Assembly (NCBI RefSeq): GCF_000321225.1
Contig: NW_004450946.1
Span: 151,763 to 215,762, forward strand
Reading direction: 5' to 3'
Source of the DNA: Odobenus rosmarus divergens
Lineage: Eukaryota; Chordata; Mammalia; Carnivora; Odobenidae
DNA length: 64,000 nucleotides
Below are positions 21,346-33,030 of the stretch, in pieces. Each line of letters starts with the position of its first letter. Position 1 is the first letter of the stretch. Position numbers and translations under genes: made by a program. The notes beneath the pieces are model-generated. The model was given only the letters and a program-made list of their open reading frames with translations. It was not told the origin of the DNA and searched no databases.

Positions 21346-22460
21346 AAGGATCCACACATCCTGGAGCTGCATCCAAAACATTGCATCATGGTCATCTCTC
21401 TTAGAAATGCTGCACCATCCACCCTCTCTGCAGCATTACCTAAGACACCACCAGACCCACTCCAACTTTTTCTCACAAAAGGTCCTTCAGAGCTCCTAGT
21501 CCTCTAGAATATTTCTTTGCCTCGATTCTAAATGATTTCTGCATCGTCCTTCACAAGTTCCCATGATGGTCAGGGCTCATGTGCTATCACAGAAACCACC
21601 TTGCAGGTTTATGCAGAAAAGGAGTAATAGAAGGGATTAGGGATGCACAAAATCATGTGGGCTGGAAGTGTGGCTTTGGGACTGGTTCTCCCATTGCAGA
21701 ACTGGACCTTTGCTCAGGAAGCCCAACCACCTTTCAGCTCTCAGCCACGAGCCACACCAGCCACGCAGATGCCCTCTGCCTCTTATTTCCATGGCTGCAG
21801 AAAAACCAAATGCCTTCTCCACTGTACTTGCCTGCAGAGCAGAATAGAAGCAGCAGAATATCCAGGTATCCTGCACCTAGTTGTGTAGTTGTTACACACT
21901 TACTGACAGTCCAGAGGTAAGTGAGTCTGGGAAATGCAGGTTTGAACTCTCTGGCCTCAAGAAGGCATCTCTAAGGAAGCTGGGATGAGAGAAGTGGCCA
22001 AACATTATCTGCCACAGTCTCCACAGTGCTCACCCTTGCTTGCGACCCACTCCCCCCCTATTCCTCATCACTGTTCATTCCTTTGGATCCATAAATAATA
22101 GTGTTCTTCTGCCTTAGTATCCCCCTCCCAGGAGAGACAGAGAAGGGGAGAGAGAGGAGTGTGTGTGAGAAAGAGAGAAAGAGAGAGAGAGAGAGAAGGA
22201 GGGAAGGAGAAAAAAGTCTTATTATAACCACCTTGAAGAAAGGGACCGATGTGCTTTCCCTGAGCATGGCGTGAGGTCTGGTGAGTGACCAGAGGCCACG
22301 GGAACCAGATGACATTAAGTGTGCACAGGAGCAGATCAAGCTGGAGGTACTTTTAACAGAGATACAAGGCTAGAAGCAGCCCCAAAGTAGTGATGAAGGC
22401 TATCACAGACTATATTTAGACAATCTCGTGCCACTTCAGGTCAGGCTTTGGCCATTAAAA
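21346..22460. other. Unassigned sequence
   Basis: No gene seen. It contains a GA-rich stretch (listed separately). Frames around 21,579-21,920 overlap on both strands and carry no recognisable domain. Confidence 0.4.
22135..22215. repeat. (GA)n-rich low-complexity tract
   Basis: Imperfect GA/GAGA run with interspersed GGAG units. Confidence 0.9.
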
Positions 22461-22464
22461 AACA

Positions 22465-22585
22465 CGTATTGAATGGAGCACTGGGTGTTATACGCAAACA
22501 ATGAATCATGGAACACTACGTCAAAAACTAATGATGTAATGTATGGTGATTAACATAACATAATAATAAAAAAATATGCTTAAAA
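22465..22585 (+). mobile_element. L1: Short carnivore L1 3' tail
   Basis: 'gcactgggtgttatacgcaa', 'aatgaatcatggaacactac', 'aatgatgtaatgtatggtga' and an A-rich end are the last ~100 bp of carnivore L1. It is the same 3' end seen in reverse at 12,687-12,810. I could not define a TSD. Confidence 0.88.
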
Positions 22586-22654
22586 AAAAAGCTGGGAAAA
22601 ACCTTCAGTTTCAAAGCTCGTTGGACTTGGGAATTATAGGTCAAGGATTGTCAG

Positions 22655-22850
22655 ACATGGTACTTTCATGCTATCCCTGGTTTCTCATTTTGGTGTCACA
22701 CATCTGTAAGGTAGGCAACTCATTCTATAGCAGAGAAAACCGGAGCCAGGGGCAGGAAAGATTACCTTCATGTGGTCCTGGCAGGTGCACAGTAGTAAGG
22801 TTGAAAAGTGGCTGCAAGCCTTCTGACACTGCTGGGATGCCAATGTTTGT
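22655..22850 (-). mobile_element. MIR-like fragment
   Basis: 'aggtaggcaactcattctat' followed by an 'agagaaaaccggagccaggg' segment and 'aagcctt' follows the reverse MIR order. Diverged, low certainty. Confidence 0.4.
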
Positions 22851-24790
22851 GGAGGAAGAACTGGGGGTGGAGGCCAATGTTGATGTCACGGGGAACACCT
22901 ACTGGTTACCCCAGATTTAGTATTCAGAAGACGTGTGTATTATTCAGGACCCTTTCAGTTGCAAGAGACTACACCAACTCAAGGGCAGGTGGGGTACTTA
23001 CTGGTTTGTGAAATGGGGACTGCCATAGAAGCATCTGGCTTCAGGCATAGCTGGACCCAGGGGATGGGCAGCTCCAGTCAAGGCTATGATTGGCCCAGTT
23101 ATTCCTGCCCAGTCCGCTGGGGTGGAATTCTCTGATTGGCTGGATCTGGGTCACATGTCAACCCTGTGGCCAGAAGATGGGGTCAACCCCAACTGAGAGA
23201 AGGAAGGAGGGGTTGTCTCCTCAAGCGAGCTGGTCAGACAAAACATATGTACCTTCAACCCTACACCATATGCTAATTTAAGCCCTAAATTGGCGTGACA
23301 CCCACAAAGAGAGGGAAGGACTCTTTCTAAGACTGAAAATCCTCTCATGGGGTGGAGGACTCTTCTCCAATACCCATTTCTCTCCTTCACCTGACCATCA
23401 GGCTCAGCAAGTCTGCAGGGGCATATTAAAGTATAAAAGCCACAGAAACAAAATTGAAAATAAAATTTATGACCCTTTTTCAAACCAATATCCTAAAGCT
23501 GACCAAGACAGCCAACCAGATATAGTCCCCTAAATTGCAGGAGAAATTTAACAGTCACTTATATTAAACCGCACACATGCAGGGGGGAGTCTTGGTCATT
23601 TTCTAGCTCCCCAGGGAATGGATGAAGAATGTCTCAAAGATCTTACTTGAGATAGAGAGATAAGGTGTACTTGCCAACAATCAGCTCATCTCTTCCTTAT
23701 TTCTGCTAAGCTCATTGATGCTCATCCATTACTGGGTCCTCAGGCCACCTTGGCAGGCCTATTATTGCTGCAGAAAAGTTCTGAGGAAGCCAAAGAACTT
23801 CTGTTTCTCTGGCATAGAGACGCAGGCAGTGGGGCAAATATTTGGGCCATATGTCTTGCCAAGGATGGCCCATTCTATTTTGATGTAACTGTTCTCCTTT
23901 CACTGGATGGATAAGGGGCCATGGTTAGGGCTGGCCACAAAACCTAGCACCCCTCCACCCCACTGCCCCTCATGGAGAGCCTCTCCAAGATTGCAGAGGG
24001 AAGACCATGAGCAGCATAGACCCTACACCCAGAAGGCTCAGAACATCCCATGGGGCAGGGGCCAACTTTCCACTATGGCTGGCCTATTGCTTGCCCATCC
24101 AACAGCTTGTCTCCATTCTTTCTTGCTGATGAACTCCAGGTGTTTCTGGGTGGCAATTTGCCCAGCAACGAGGAATGAATCATGAGTCCCTCCACTGGTG
24201 ATGGAGGGGGTAGAAGCAAGCAAGTCACCAGTTTGGCCAATGAAACATAAGGAGGAGTCCGCTAGGAAATTGTGGGGTCATTTTCCTGCCCAGTTAGAGA
24301 AAGGGATAAGAGAAAAGTTTCCTTTTTTGCTGATCCCTCTTCTGTGGCTTTGTACACATGGTCTCAAGCTGTACAGCTTTGAGTTGCTGCAGCCATCTTA
24401 CCGAATCTCAGAAAGGCCAATTCACAAGCACTGATCCACCTTGTAGTTGCCTATCCCTGCTTCCTATTGGATTAGGTAATAGATCTGTATTGCATGAAAT
24501 GGTATTATATCCTGTTTCTTGCTGCTCAAGGCAACCAAATATTATACTCCCAGTTAGCCAGCTGGCTTGAAATAGAACCTGAATAAGATGCCAGGCTAGT
24601 GCTCATCTTACCTACTTGGAATTGCCTTTTTAAACGTTTTCCACCCCCATGTGAAGCATGTACAGAATGATTGATACACACTTGCATGGGGGTCATATCT
24701 CCACTCCCATCTGGAATTGTCCAGGAGAGTTGTTACTAACAGCCACTGTAACCTTGTATCTCACAGCACTACTAGATCATTTGTATTTTT
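22851..24790. other. Unassigned sequence, probably includes old repeats
   Basis: No gene seen. 22,930-23,200 ('ggcttcaggcatagctggac', 'ctgattggctggatctgggt') looks like an old interspersed repeat whose name I cannot give. The rest shows no family or coding signal. Confidence 0.4.
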
Positions 24791-24794
24791 CTTG

Positions 24795-27750
24795 CTTTTT
24801 AAAAAAATTACACTTTTAATTTTTAGATCATTGCAGGTCTACCTGCAGTTGTAAGAAGAATACAGAGAGATACAATATACCCTTTACCCAGTTTCTCCCA
24901 ATGGTGGACAACATCTTGCAAAAATATGGTATCCTGTCAGACCAGGAAATCGACATAGGTACCATCAAGACACAGAACGTTTCCATCATGACAAGGACCC
25001 CTCTTGTGGCCCTTTATAGCCACACTCGCTTCTGTCCCACACCACTCCCACCTTAAACCCTGGCAACTGCTAATCCATTACACGTTCTCCATTCATGGAA
25101 TTTTGTCATTTCAAGAACAGTACATAAATGAACTCGTATAGCAAGAAACCTGTTGGGTCTGTTGGCTTTTCACTCAGCATAATTCCCTGGAGATTCATCC
25201 ACCTTGTTTAATGTATCAGGAGTTATTCCTTTTTATTGCTGCATAGTATTCCATGGGATAATATACCACAGTTCAACTGTTTGCTCATAGAATATCTGAA
25301 TGGTTGGTGTCCAGGTGTTGGCTACCATGAATAAAGCTGCTATGAACATTCATGTACAGGTTATTTACATGAACTTTTAAGTCTTGATTTCTCCAGGATA
25401 TATGCCCAGGAACACAATTGCTGTGTTGCATGGTAGTTGCATGTTTATATCTTAAGAAACTGCCAAACTCTTTTCCAGAGTCACTGTTCCATTTCCACTA
25501 GCAATGTGAAGGAAGTGCTCCAGTTTCTCTGCATCTTTACTAACATTTGGTGTTGTCACTAGTTTTTATTTTAGCCATTCTGATGGGCATGTAGTAATAT
25601 CTCAGTGTGGTTTTTATTTTGCATTTCCCTAATGGCTACTGGCGGTGAACATCTTCTCATATGCTCTTCTGTACCTGTATAGCCCCTTCAGTGAAATGTC
25701 TTTTGCCCAATTTTCTAATTTATTTTCTTACTGTTGAGTTTCAAAAGTTATCTATTACAGATACTAGTCCTTTGTCCTTTTACGTGGTTTGCAATGTTTC
25801 CTTCCAATCTGTAGCAGCTTGTCTTTTCACCTCTTAACAGGGCCTCTCATAGAGAAAAATGTGATGAAGTCAGATTTATCAATTTTCTCTTTATGGATTG
25901 TGCTTTTGGTATTAAGTTTAAGATCTCTTGGCCTAGCCCCAAATCCTGAAGTTTGTCTCCTATGACTTTTTCTCTTAAAATTACATAGTTCTACATTTTA
26001 CATTTAAATCCATGATTTATTTCGATTTATTTTTTGGGTAAAGTGTCCAATGTAAGCTGAGGTTCATTTTTTTTCACCCTCCAGATGCCTAGTTTCTCAA
26101 GCACCATTAACTGAAAAGTCTATCCTCCCTGCATTGAATTCTTTTGCACCTTTGTAAAAATTCAGTGTGGCATATTTGTGTGCGTCTATTTTTGGGTTTT
26201 CTTTTATGTCCCATTGATCTATGTGTCTCTCCCTTTACCAATACCACAGAGTCTTGATTACTGCTGCTAAATAATAAATCTTGAAACTGGTTAGACTTAT
26301 TCTTCCTGATTTATTCTTCTTTCTCAAAATTGTTTCAACTCTTCCAGTTCCTTTGCCTTTCCATATAAATTTTAGAAACTATATCTGCATCTGTGTATAT
26401 ATCTACAAAAAAAAAAAAAAAAACCTCCTGGGATTTTGGTAGGAATTTACATTTAACCAGCAGATACATTTGGAGAAAATTGGTATCTTTACGACATTGT
26501 GTTTTCCAATCCATGGACACAGTATGTCTCGCCATTTGTTTAGTTTCTCCAAATTCTATCATCGGTGTTTTGTAATTTTCAGCATACAAGTCCTATACAT
26601 GTTTTGTTAGAATTACACATAAGTTTTTCCTTTTTTTTTTTAGCAATTGTAAATGATACTTTATTTTGGATTTCAGCATCCATATGCTTATTAATAGTAG
26701 AGAGAAATACAATTGAGTTTTGTGTGTTAGTGTTCTTATGTCCTTGAACAATGCATTTCTTAGTTCTAGCATTTTGGGGGGTAAATTTCTTGGGATTTCC
26801 TACATAAACAATCATATCATCTGCAAATAGGGACACTTCTAGTTCTTCCTCTCTGATTTGTATAATTTTCATTTCTTTTTATTACCTTATTGCACTAGCT
26901 AGACCTTCCCTACTATGTTGAGTGAGTGGTGAGAATGGGCATCTGTCCCTTATTCCCAAATTTAGAGGGAAAGTATTCAGTGTTTCAATTAAGTATTGAG
27001 TATAATGTTAGCTGTAAGTTTTTGTAGATGGCCATTGTCCAGTAGAGAAAGTTCTCCTCTATTCCTAGTTTTCTGGGAAAACTTAAATCATGAATGTGTG
27101 TTAAGTTTTGTTAAATGCTTTTCTTTTTTTTTTTTTTTTAAAGATTTTATTTGTTTATTTGAGAGAGAGAATGAGATAGAGAGAGCATGAGAAGGGGGAG
27201 GGTCAGAGGGAGAAGCAGACTCCCTGCTGAGCAGGGAGCCCGATGCGGGACTCGATCCCGGGACTCCAGGATCATGACCTGAGCCGAAGGCAGCCGCTTA
27301 ACCAACTGAGCCACTCTGGCGCCCGTTAAATGCTTTTCTGCATCAAGTGATATGATCATATGATTTTTCTTGCTTAACCTAAACAGGATTAGGATTGGAT
27401 TATATTGACTGATTTTTGAATATTGAACCAGGCTCGCACCCTCGGAAAAAATACCACTTGGTCATAATTTATTATCTTTTTTTTTCAAAGTATGTTATTG
27501 AATTGGGTTTTCTAACATCATGTTAAAAAATTTTGTATCTATATTAAAGGGGGATATTTGTCTGTAGTTTTCCTTTTTTGTACTATCTTTGGGTTTGTAT
27601 TAGGGTAATACTGGCTTCATAAAATGATTTGGACTGTGTTCCCTCCTCTTCTATATTTGGAAAGATTGTGTAGAATGGGTTTTAAATATGCTTTAAATGC
27701 TTGGTGACACCATCTGTTCCTGGTGATTTCTTTCTCGGGAATTTTTAAAC
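24795..27750 (-). mobile_element. L1: L1 minus strand: 3' UTR to RT domain
   Basis: A 2.8-kb L1 remnant (excluding its SINE) on the minus strand. The 3' UTR is at 24,795-25,400, the ORF2 C-terminal region at 25,400-26,570, and the RT domain from 26,580. The RT catalytic box is preserved as SLFADDMIVYVGNP (FADD codons at 26,816-26,827), but surrounding frames contain stops. A SINE at 27,125-27,324 interrupts RT motif A just after DAEK. The left part ends near 27,750 at the conserved ORF2 'ccatctgttcctggtg' block and meets a plus-strand L1 head to head. Confidence 0.92.
27125..27324 (-). mobile_element. SINEC: SINEC with perfect 15-bp TSD
   Basis: Full-length minus-strand SINE. The TSD gttaaatgcttttct is at 27,110-27,124 and 27,325-27,339, both exact. 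The insertion splits the L1 RT motif A coding region. Confidence 0.97.
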
Positions 27751-27754
27751 AAAC

Positions 27755-30030
27755 AAAAATCCCTGAAACTAATAACTGATTAGAGCAAGGTTGCAAGACA
27801 CAAGGTAATATAAAAAAAAAATTGCTTTCCTATATACTAGTAATGAACAATAAGAATTTGAATTAAAAACACAGCACCACTTACATTGGCACTATAAAAT
27901 GAAATGTTTAGGCATATATCTAACAAAATATGTATATGAGATATATATATATATGGAAAACTATAAAGCTTTGATGAACAAAATCAAAGAAAACCAAATA
28001 AAAGGAGAAATATTCTATGTTTATGTATAGGAAGACTTAATGTTGTTAAAATGTTGCTTCTTTCCAACTATTGTTGATGTATAGATTCAACACAGTCCTA
28101 ATAAAAATCTTAGTAAGATTTTTTTTTTTGGATACAGACAAACTGATTCTGAAGTTTATATGGCAGATAAAAGACCTAGAATAGTCCATACAATCTTGAA
28201 GAAAAAGAAAAAAGTCGGAGGACTGACACTATCCAATTTCAAGATTTACTGTGAAGATACAGTAATCAAGGCAGTACGGTTTTTGTGAAGGGAGAGACAA
28301 ATGGAACCGAATAGATAACTGAGAAATTGATACACACAAATACAGTCAACTGCTCTTTGACAAAGGGCAGCAAAGGCAATTCAATGGAGAAAAGGAAGTC
28401 TTTTCAGGAAATGATGCTACAGAAACTGGACAAACATATAAAAAAAACTAATCCAGACAGACTTTGCATCTTTCATAAAAATTAACTCAAAATAGATTAT
28501 AGATCTAAATGTAAAACACAAAGCTATAAAACTTATAGCCTATAACATAAGAGAAAAATCTAGGTGACTTTGGGTTTGGCAATGACTTTTTAAATATACC
28601 AAAAGCACAATAAAAATATTGAGAAGATGTATTTCATTAAAATAAAATAAAGTTCTGTTCTGTGAATGACACTGTTAAAAGGATGAAAAGACAAGTCATA
28701 AACCAAAATAAAATATTTGCAAACACGTAACTGATAAAGGAATTTTATCTAAATATGCAAAAAACTCTTCCAAGTCAATACTAAGAAAACAAACAACCCA
28801 ATTAAAAAGTTGGCAAAAAATTCTGAACGGACACTTCACCAAAGAAGATACACTTCTGGCAAATAAGCATATGGAAAGATGCACATCATATGTCATTAAT
28901 TTCAAATTAAAACTACAATGAGTTACCACTATATATACCTATTAGAATCACCAAAATCCAAAACACTGACAATACCAAATACTGGTGAGCATGTGAAACA
29001 GTGGGAACTCTCATTTATTAGTGGTGGATATACAAAATTGTACAGCCATTTTGAGAGACAGTTTGCAGGTTCTTATGAAGCTAAATATAACCTTACTATT
29101 CAATCCAGCAATTGCACTTCTTAGTATTTACCCAAATGAATTGAAAACTTATGCCCACACAAAAACCTGCACACAGATATCTACAGCAGCCTCATTTATA
29201 ATTGCCAAAACTTGTAAGCAACCATGATATCCTTCAACATGTCAGTGTGAACACAAATTGTTCTACATCCATGTAATGGAATATTATTCAGCACTAAAAA
29301 GAAATGAGCTATCAAGCCATGAAAAGACATGGAGGAATCTTTTTCTTTTTTTTTAAAGATTTTATTATTCATTTGAGAGAGAGAGAATGAGAGATAGAGA
29401 GCATGAGAGGGAAGAGGGTCAGAGGGAGAAGCAGACTCGCCGCTGAGTGGGACGCCCGATGTGGGACTCGATCCCAGGACTCCAGGATCATGACCCGAGC
29501 CGAAAGCAGTGGTTCAACCAACTGAGCCACCCAGGCGCCCCAACGTGGAGGAATCTTAAATGCATATTACTAGTGAAAGAAGCTAATCTGAAAAGGCTCA
29601 TACTGTATAATTCCAACCAGATGACATTTTGGAAAAGGCAAAATCCTGGAGACAGTAAAAAGATCAGTGGTTACCAAGGGGGGGTGGAGATAGAGGTAAA
29701 TAGGCAGAGCACAGGGGATTTTTAGGGCAATGAATCTATTCTGTATGATACTATGATGGTGGATACATGTCTTTTTGCATTCATCCAAACCCATACAATG
29801 TACAACACCAATAGTGAACCCTAATGTAAACTATGGATTTTGGATGATAAGGATATGTCAATGTAGATTCATCCAATTATAACAAATATATTGCTCTGGT
29901 TGGGATGTTGATAGTGGAGGAAACTGTGGGAGCAGGGAGTATACGGAAACATTCTATACTTTCTGCTTGATTTTTCTGTGAATCTAAAATTGCTCTAAAA
30001 CTGAAAGTCTATTTAAAAAAAAACCCATAG
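27755..30030 (+). mobile_element. L1: L1M plus strand: late RT region to 3' UTR
   Basis: Plus-strand L1 from the end of the RT domain ('gcaaggttgcaagacacaag', 'atatactagtaatgaacaat') through the ORF2 C-terminal region ('ctgacactatccaatttcaa', 'ctgctctttgacaaagggca') and into an old L1M-type 3' UTR ('caatagtgaaccctaatgta'). It is split by a SINE at 29,342-29,542. Many stops. Its 3' UTR differs from that of the L1 to the left, so the two are separate insertions. Confidence 0.9.
29342..29542 (-). mobile_element. SINEC: SINEC with 15-bp TSD
   Basis: Full-length minus-strand SINE inside the L1. The TSDs acatggaggaatctt (29,327-29,341) and acgtggaggaatctt (29,543-29,557) differ at one position. 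Confidence 0.95.
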
Positions 30031-30260
30031 AACTGTACAACACAAAGAATAAAACTTAATGTAAATTATGAAATTTAGTCAATAATAATGTATCAATATT
30101 GGTTCACCAGTTGTAACATATGTACCACATTAAGGCAAGATGTAAATAATGGGGAAACAGGAGGCACACAGTGTATGGAAAATCTCTGTACTTTCTGCTC
30201 AATTTTTCATAAACCTAAAACTGCTCTAAAAATGAAAGTCTATTAATTTTTTAAAATTCA
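30031..30260 (+). repeat. Tandem second copy of L1 3' UTR
   Basis: This repeats the order of 29,785-30,030: 'gtacaacac', 'aatgtaaattatg', 'aatgtatcaatattggttca', 'gtactttctgctcaattttt', 'aaactgctctaaaaatgaaa'. The first copy is 29,785-30,030; the two differ at many positions. Confidence 0.8.
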
Positions 30261-30304
30261 ATCTCCTTAATAGCTATAAGTCTGTTCAAATTATCTAATT
30301 AATA

Positions 30305-31660
30305 TTGGGCAAATTGTGGTAGTTGGGGTGTAGTTCAATAAATTGGTTTTTTTCATTTAAGTTGTCAAAGTTATGTTCCTCTTCTGGGACTCCAGTGACC
30401 CAAATGTTAAATCTCATAGCTCCACAGATCCCTGAGACCGCTCATTTTTTTCCCAGTCTATTTTTCCTCTGTAGTATAGATTGGGTAGTTATTATTCTTC
30501 TGTCTTCAAGTTCACTGATTCTTTCTTCTTTCCCTTCCATTCTGCTGTTGAGCCCACCCACTGAGATTTCTATTTCTATTGCCATATTTTTTCAGTTCTA
30601 AAAGTCCCATTTTCTTCTTTGTATCTGTTATTTCTTTCCCGAGACTTTCCATTTTTCATTTGTTTCAAATGTATTTCTAATTTCTCATTGAAACATTTTT
30701 ATCATGGCTGCTTTAAAATTATTGTCAGATAATTCTAATATCTCTGTCATCTCAGTGTTATCATGTACTGATTGTCTCTTTCATTCAAGTTGAGATTTTT
30801 CCAAGCTCTTAGTATAATGAATGATTTTCAGTTGAAACCAGGATACCTGGGTATTATATTATGAGACTCTGGATAATTATTTAAACCTTCTGTTTTAGAT
30901 GGCTTCTTTGACACCGCTCTGGCAGGTGAACAGAAGGCACTGCCTTGTTATTGCCAAGTGGGGCTAGAAGTCCAGGTTCCTCACTCGGCTTCCATTGGCA
31001 CCAAGGAGGGGAAGGACTCCTTGTTACTGCTGACCAGGGGTGAGAATTCTGGCTCCCTACTAGGACTTGCTGGGAGAGGCAGAAATGCTTCACTACTATT
31101 TCCCACATGGCTTCTGCTCACACCACAGGTTAGGAGGTGTGGTGCTCATAACTGCTTGGCATGGATTAAAGTTTCAGCTCCCTACATAGCCTTCTCTGAC
31201 ACCATTTCATCAGAGAAATTGGAGCTCTTTGCTTTACAATCTGGCAAGGATGGAAGTCTAGGCTCACCTACTTGGCATGGGTAGGGGTGGTGCCATATTT
31301 ATCCTGGAGTGTTTGGCTGGACTACAGCAGTTACTGACTAAAAGTTTTCTGTCGTACTAGGCATTCCCTTCCTGGTCCTTTGGCTAGAGATAGCAGGCTT
31401 TTGTTTGCACTTGTTAGTGTTTCTAAGTTACCTGTTTCTTTAGCTCCATGCCTGGATGTGTGAGGTGGAGAGAGAACCCAGAGAACTCATCGCCATATTG
31501 TTTCTTGGGTCCTGCAGTCCCCAGTTCATCTGCCTTCTTCTCTCAAACTTTCAGAGGCTCCTTATATTGTTTCAATATATAATGTCCAGTGTTTTAATTA
31601 TACTTAGTGAGAGAAACAGCAGAAGTATGTCTATGCTGCCTTTCCTGGGCAATTTGCATT
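30305..31660 (-). mobile_element. L1: L1M 5' region and ORF1 part
   Basis: The T-rich left part ('tcatggctgctttaaaatta', 'ttgtcagataattctaatat', 'tattatgagactctggat') is reverse-strand L1M 5' sequence. The GC-richer right part (30,900-31,400) matches the type of 5' UTR seen at 7,300-7,950. No RT portion follows on this strand. Confidence 0.7.
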
Positions 31661-32788
31661 TTTAGATGTCAATTTTGCTTCATTTATTCAAGATCAGGAA
31701 CTTAAGTTGGTTTATCACAGTACAAAGAGGAATACCCTTTAAAAATTTTGCAAATCTCCAAGACCACATTATATTGCTTTGGTTCTGAGGAGAATTTTCA
31801 GAACAAAAGCTATCCTAATTCTACTCTAATGTTAGGATGTAGTATAATTGTGTAACGCCCATGGAAATGTTCAGACAGTTTACCAAGGATTTCAGGATAC
31901 TAATTCACTTCTTTGTGGTTTGACTTTTATATAAATCTGAAACCAAATTTATTTATTTATTTGTTTATTACTGTTACTATTGGAAACTGAGACAGAATTA
32001 GAGTGATGTCAGTCATGCTGCATATTTGGACACTCTCCTACCCCCAACCTGCATGGGTCCTTTTGAGTCCCTAGGAGGGGCCCTGGCAGTGCTCCAAATG
32101 GTTGCATATTTTATAAAATTTACAAGAATAAGGGTGTGAATTGTAATTGCTTATGATGATTTTTTTTCCACTCTGATTTCCCCTCCATTACATGTCTCCT
32201 TTTGTTGGGTGATTTTGGTGTGGCTACAGATATTTTGGGATGCTGCAGACTGTTAAGAGGAAGTGAACTGGGGAATACACTTAATGAGTTCAGTGTGCTA
32301 TATTTATATGATTCGTAGTTACTTCAGTGTATAGTTAAATTATTGGAAGTCATCTTAACCTGGTTATTGCCCACTGTGTTGAGTCCTGGAAAGTTAAAAG
32401 ACAAGACTGGGGACTAACTGAATAACAAATGTCATCAGTTGAAGGAATATTTCAGATTGGCCACTGCACAAGAAAACTTGAGATGCCTTGTAATCTCAAT
32501 GCTCACATATGATGGGAATTTGATAAGATTTTTCCCAGACCGGAAATAATACAAAACTTTATTCAGTGATGACATTACTGAATTCAGACGTTTCAGTAAT
32601 GACAAGTTGTGAAGTTGAAAATAACTTTTCTAACCTATCAGTAAGGAAATCAAATTTTAATCATCAATGCTAAAAGAAAATTCCATTTATCTTTCAATTT
32701 TCTCCATAGAAAATACCATTACAAAATTATCATCAAGAAACACAGGAAAGAGATACCTAAGGGTAAGTTAGGATAGAAAATTAATTTT
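31661..32788. other. AT-rich single-copy sequence, no gene seen
   Basis: No repeat family, splice-flanked frame or RNA gene recognised. Contains a short (TTTA)n patch near 31,945. Confidence 0.5.
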
Positions 32789-32804
32789 TAAAATTACATC
32801 ATTT

Positions 32805-33019
32805 GGGGCACCTGGGTGGCTCAGTCAGCTAAGCATCTGCCTTCAGCTCAGGTCGTGATCTCAGGATCTGGGATTGAGCCCTGTGTCAGGCTCCCTGCTC
32901 AGTGGAGAGTCTGCTTCTCCTTCTCCCTCTACCTCTCTCCCCGACCCGTGCTCTCTCTCTTGCTCGCTCTATCTCAAATAAATAAATAAAATCTTTTTTA
33001 AAACTCCCCCCAAAATAAA
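32805..33019 (+). mobile_element. SINEC: SINEC with 11-bp TSD
   Basis: Full-length plus-strand SINE starting 'ggggcacctgggtggctcag'. The TSD taaaattacat (32,789-32,799 and 33,020-33,030) is exact. The tail is interrupted by a C-run ('actccccccaaaataaa'). It is the last SINE before the 16-kb SINE-free block. Confidence 0.95.
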
Positions 33020-33030
33020 TAAAATTACAT

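Noticed and set aside
26579..26872. 97-codon frame with FADD motif as a functional reverse transcriptase
   Set aside because: It is a short surviving piece of a dead L1 ORF2; stops and a SINE insertion break the rest.
32805..33019. tRNA gene in SINE heads
   Set aside because: The tRNA-like heads of the SINEs belong to SINEC retrotransposons; no independent, foldable tRNA gene was seen anywhere in the window.
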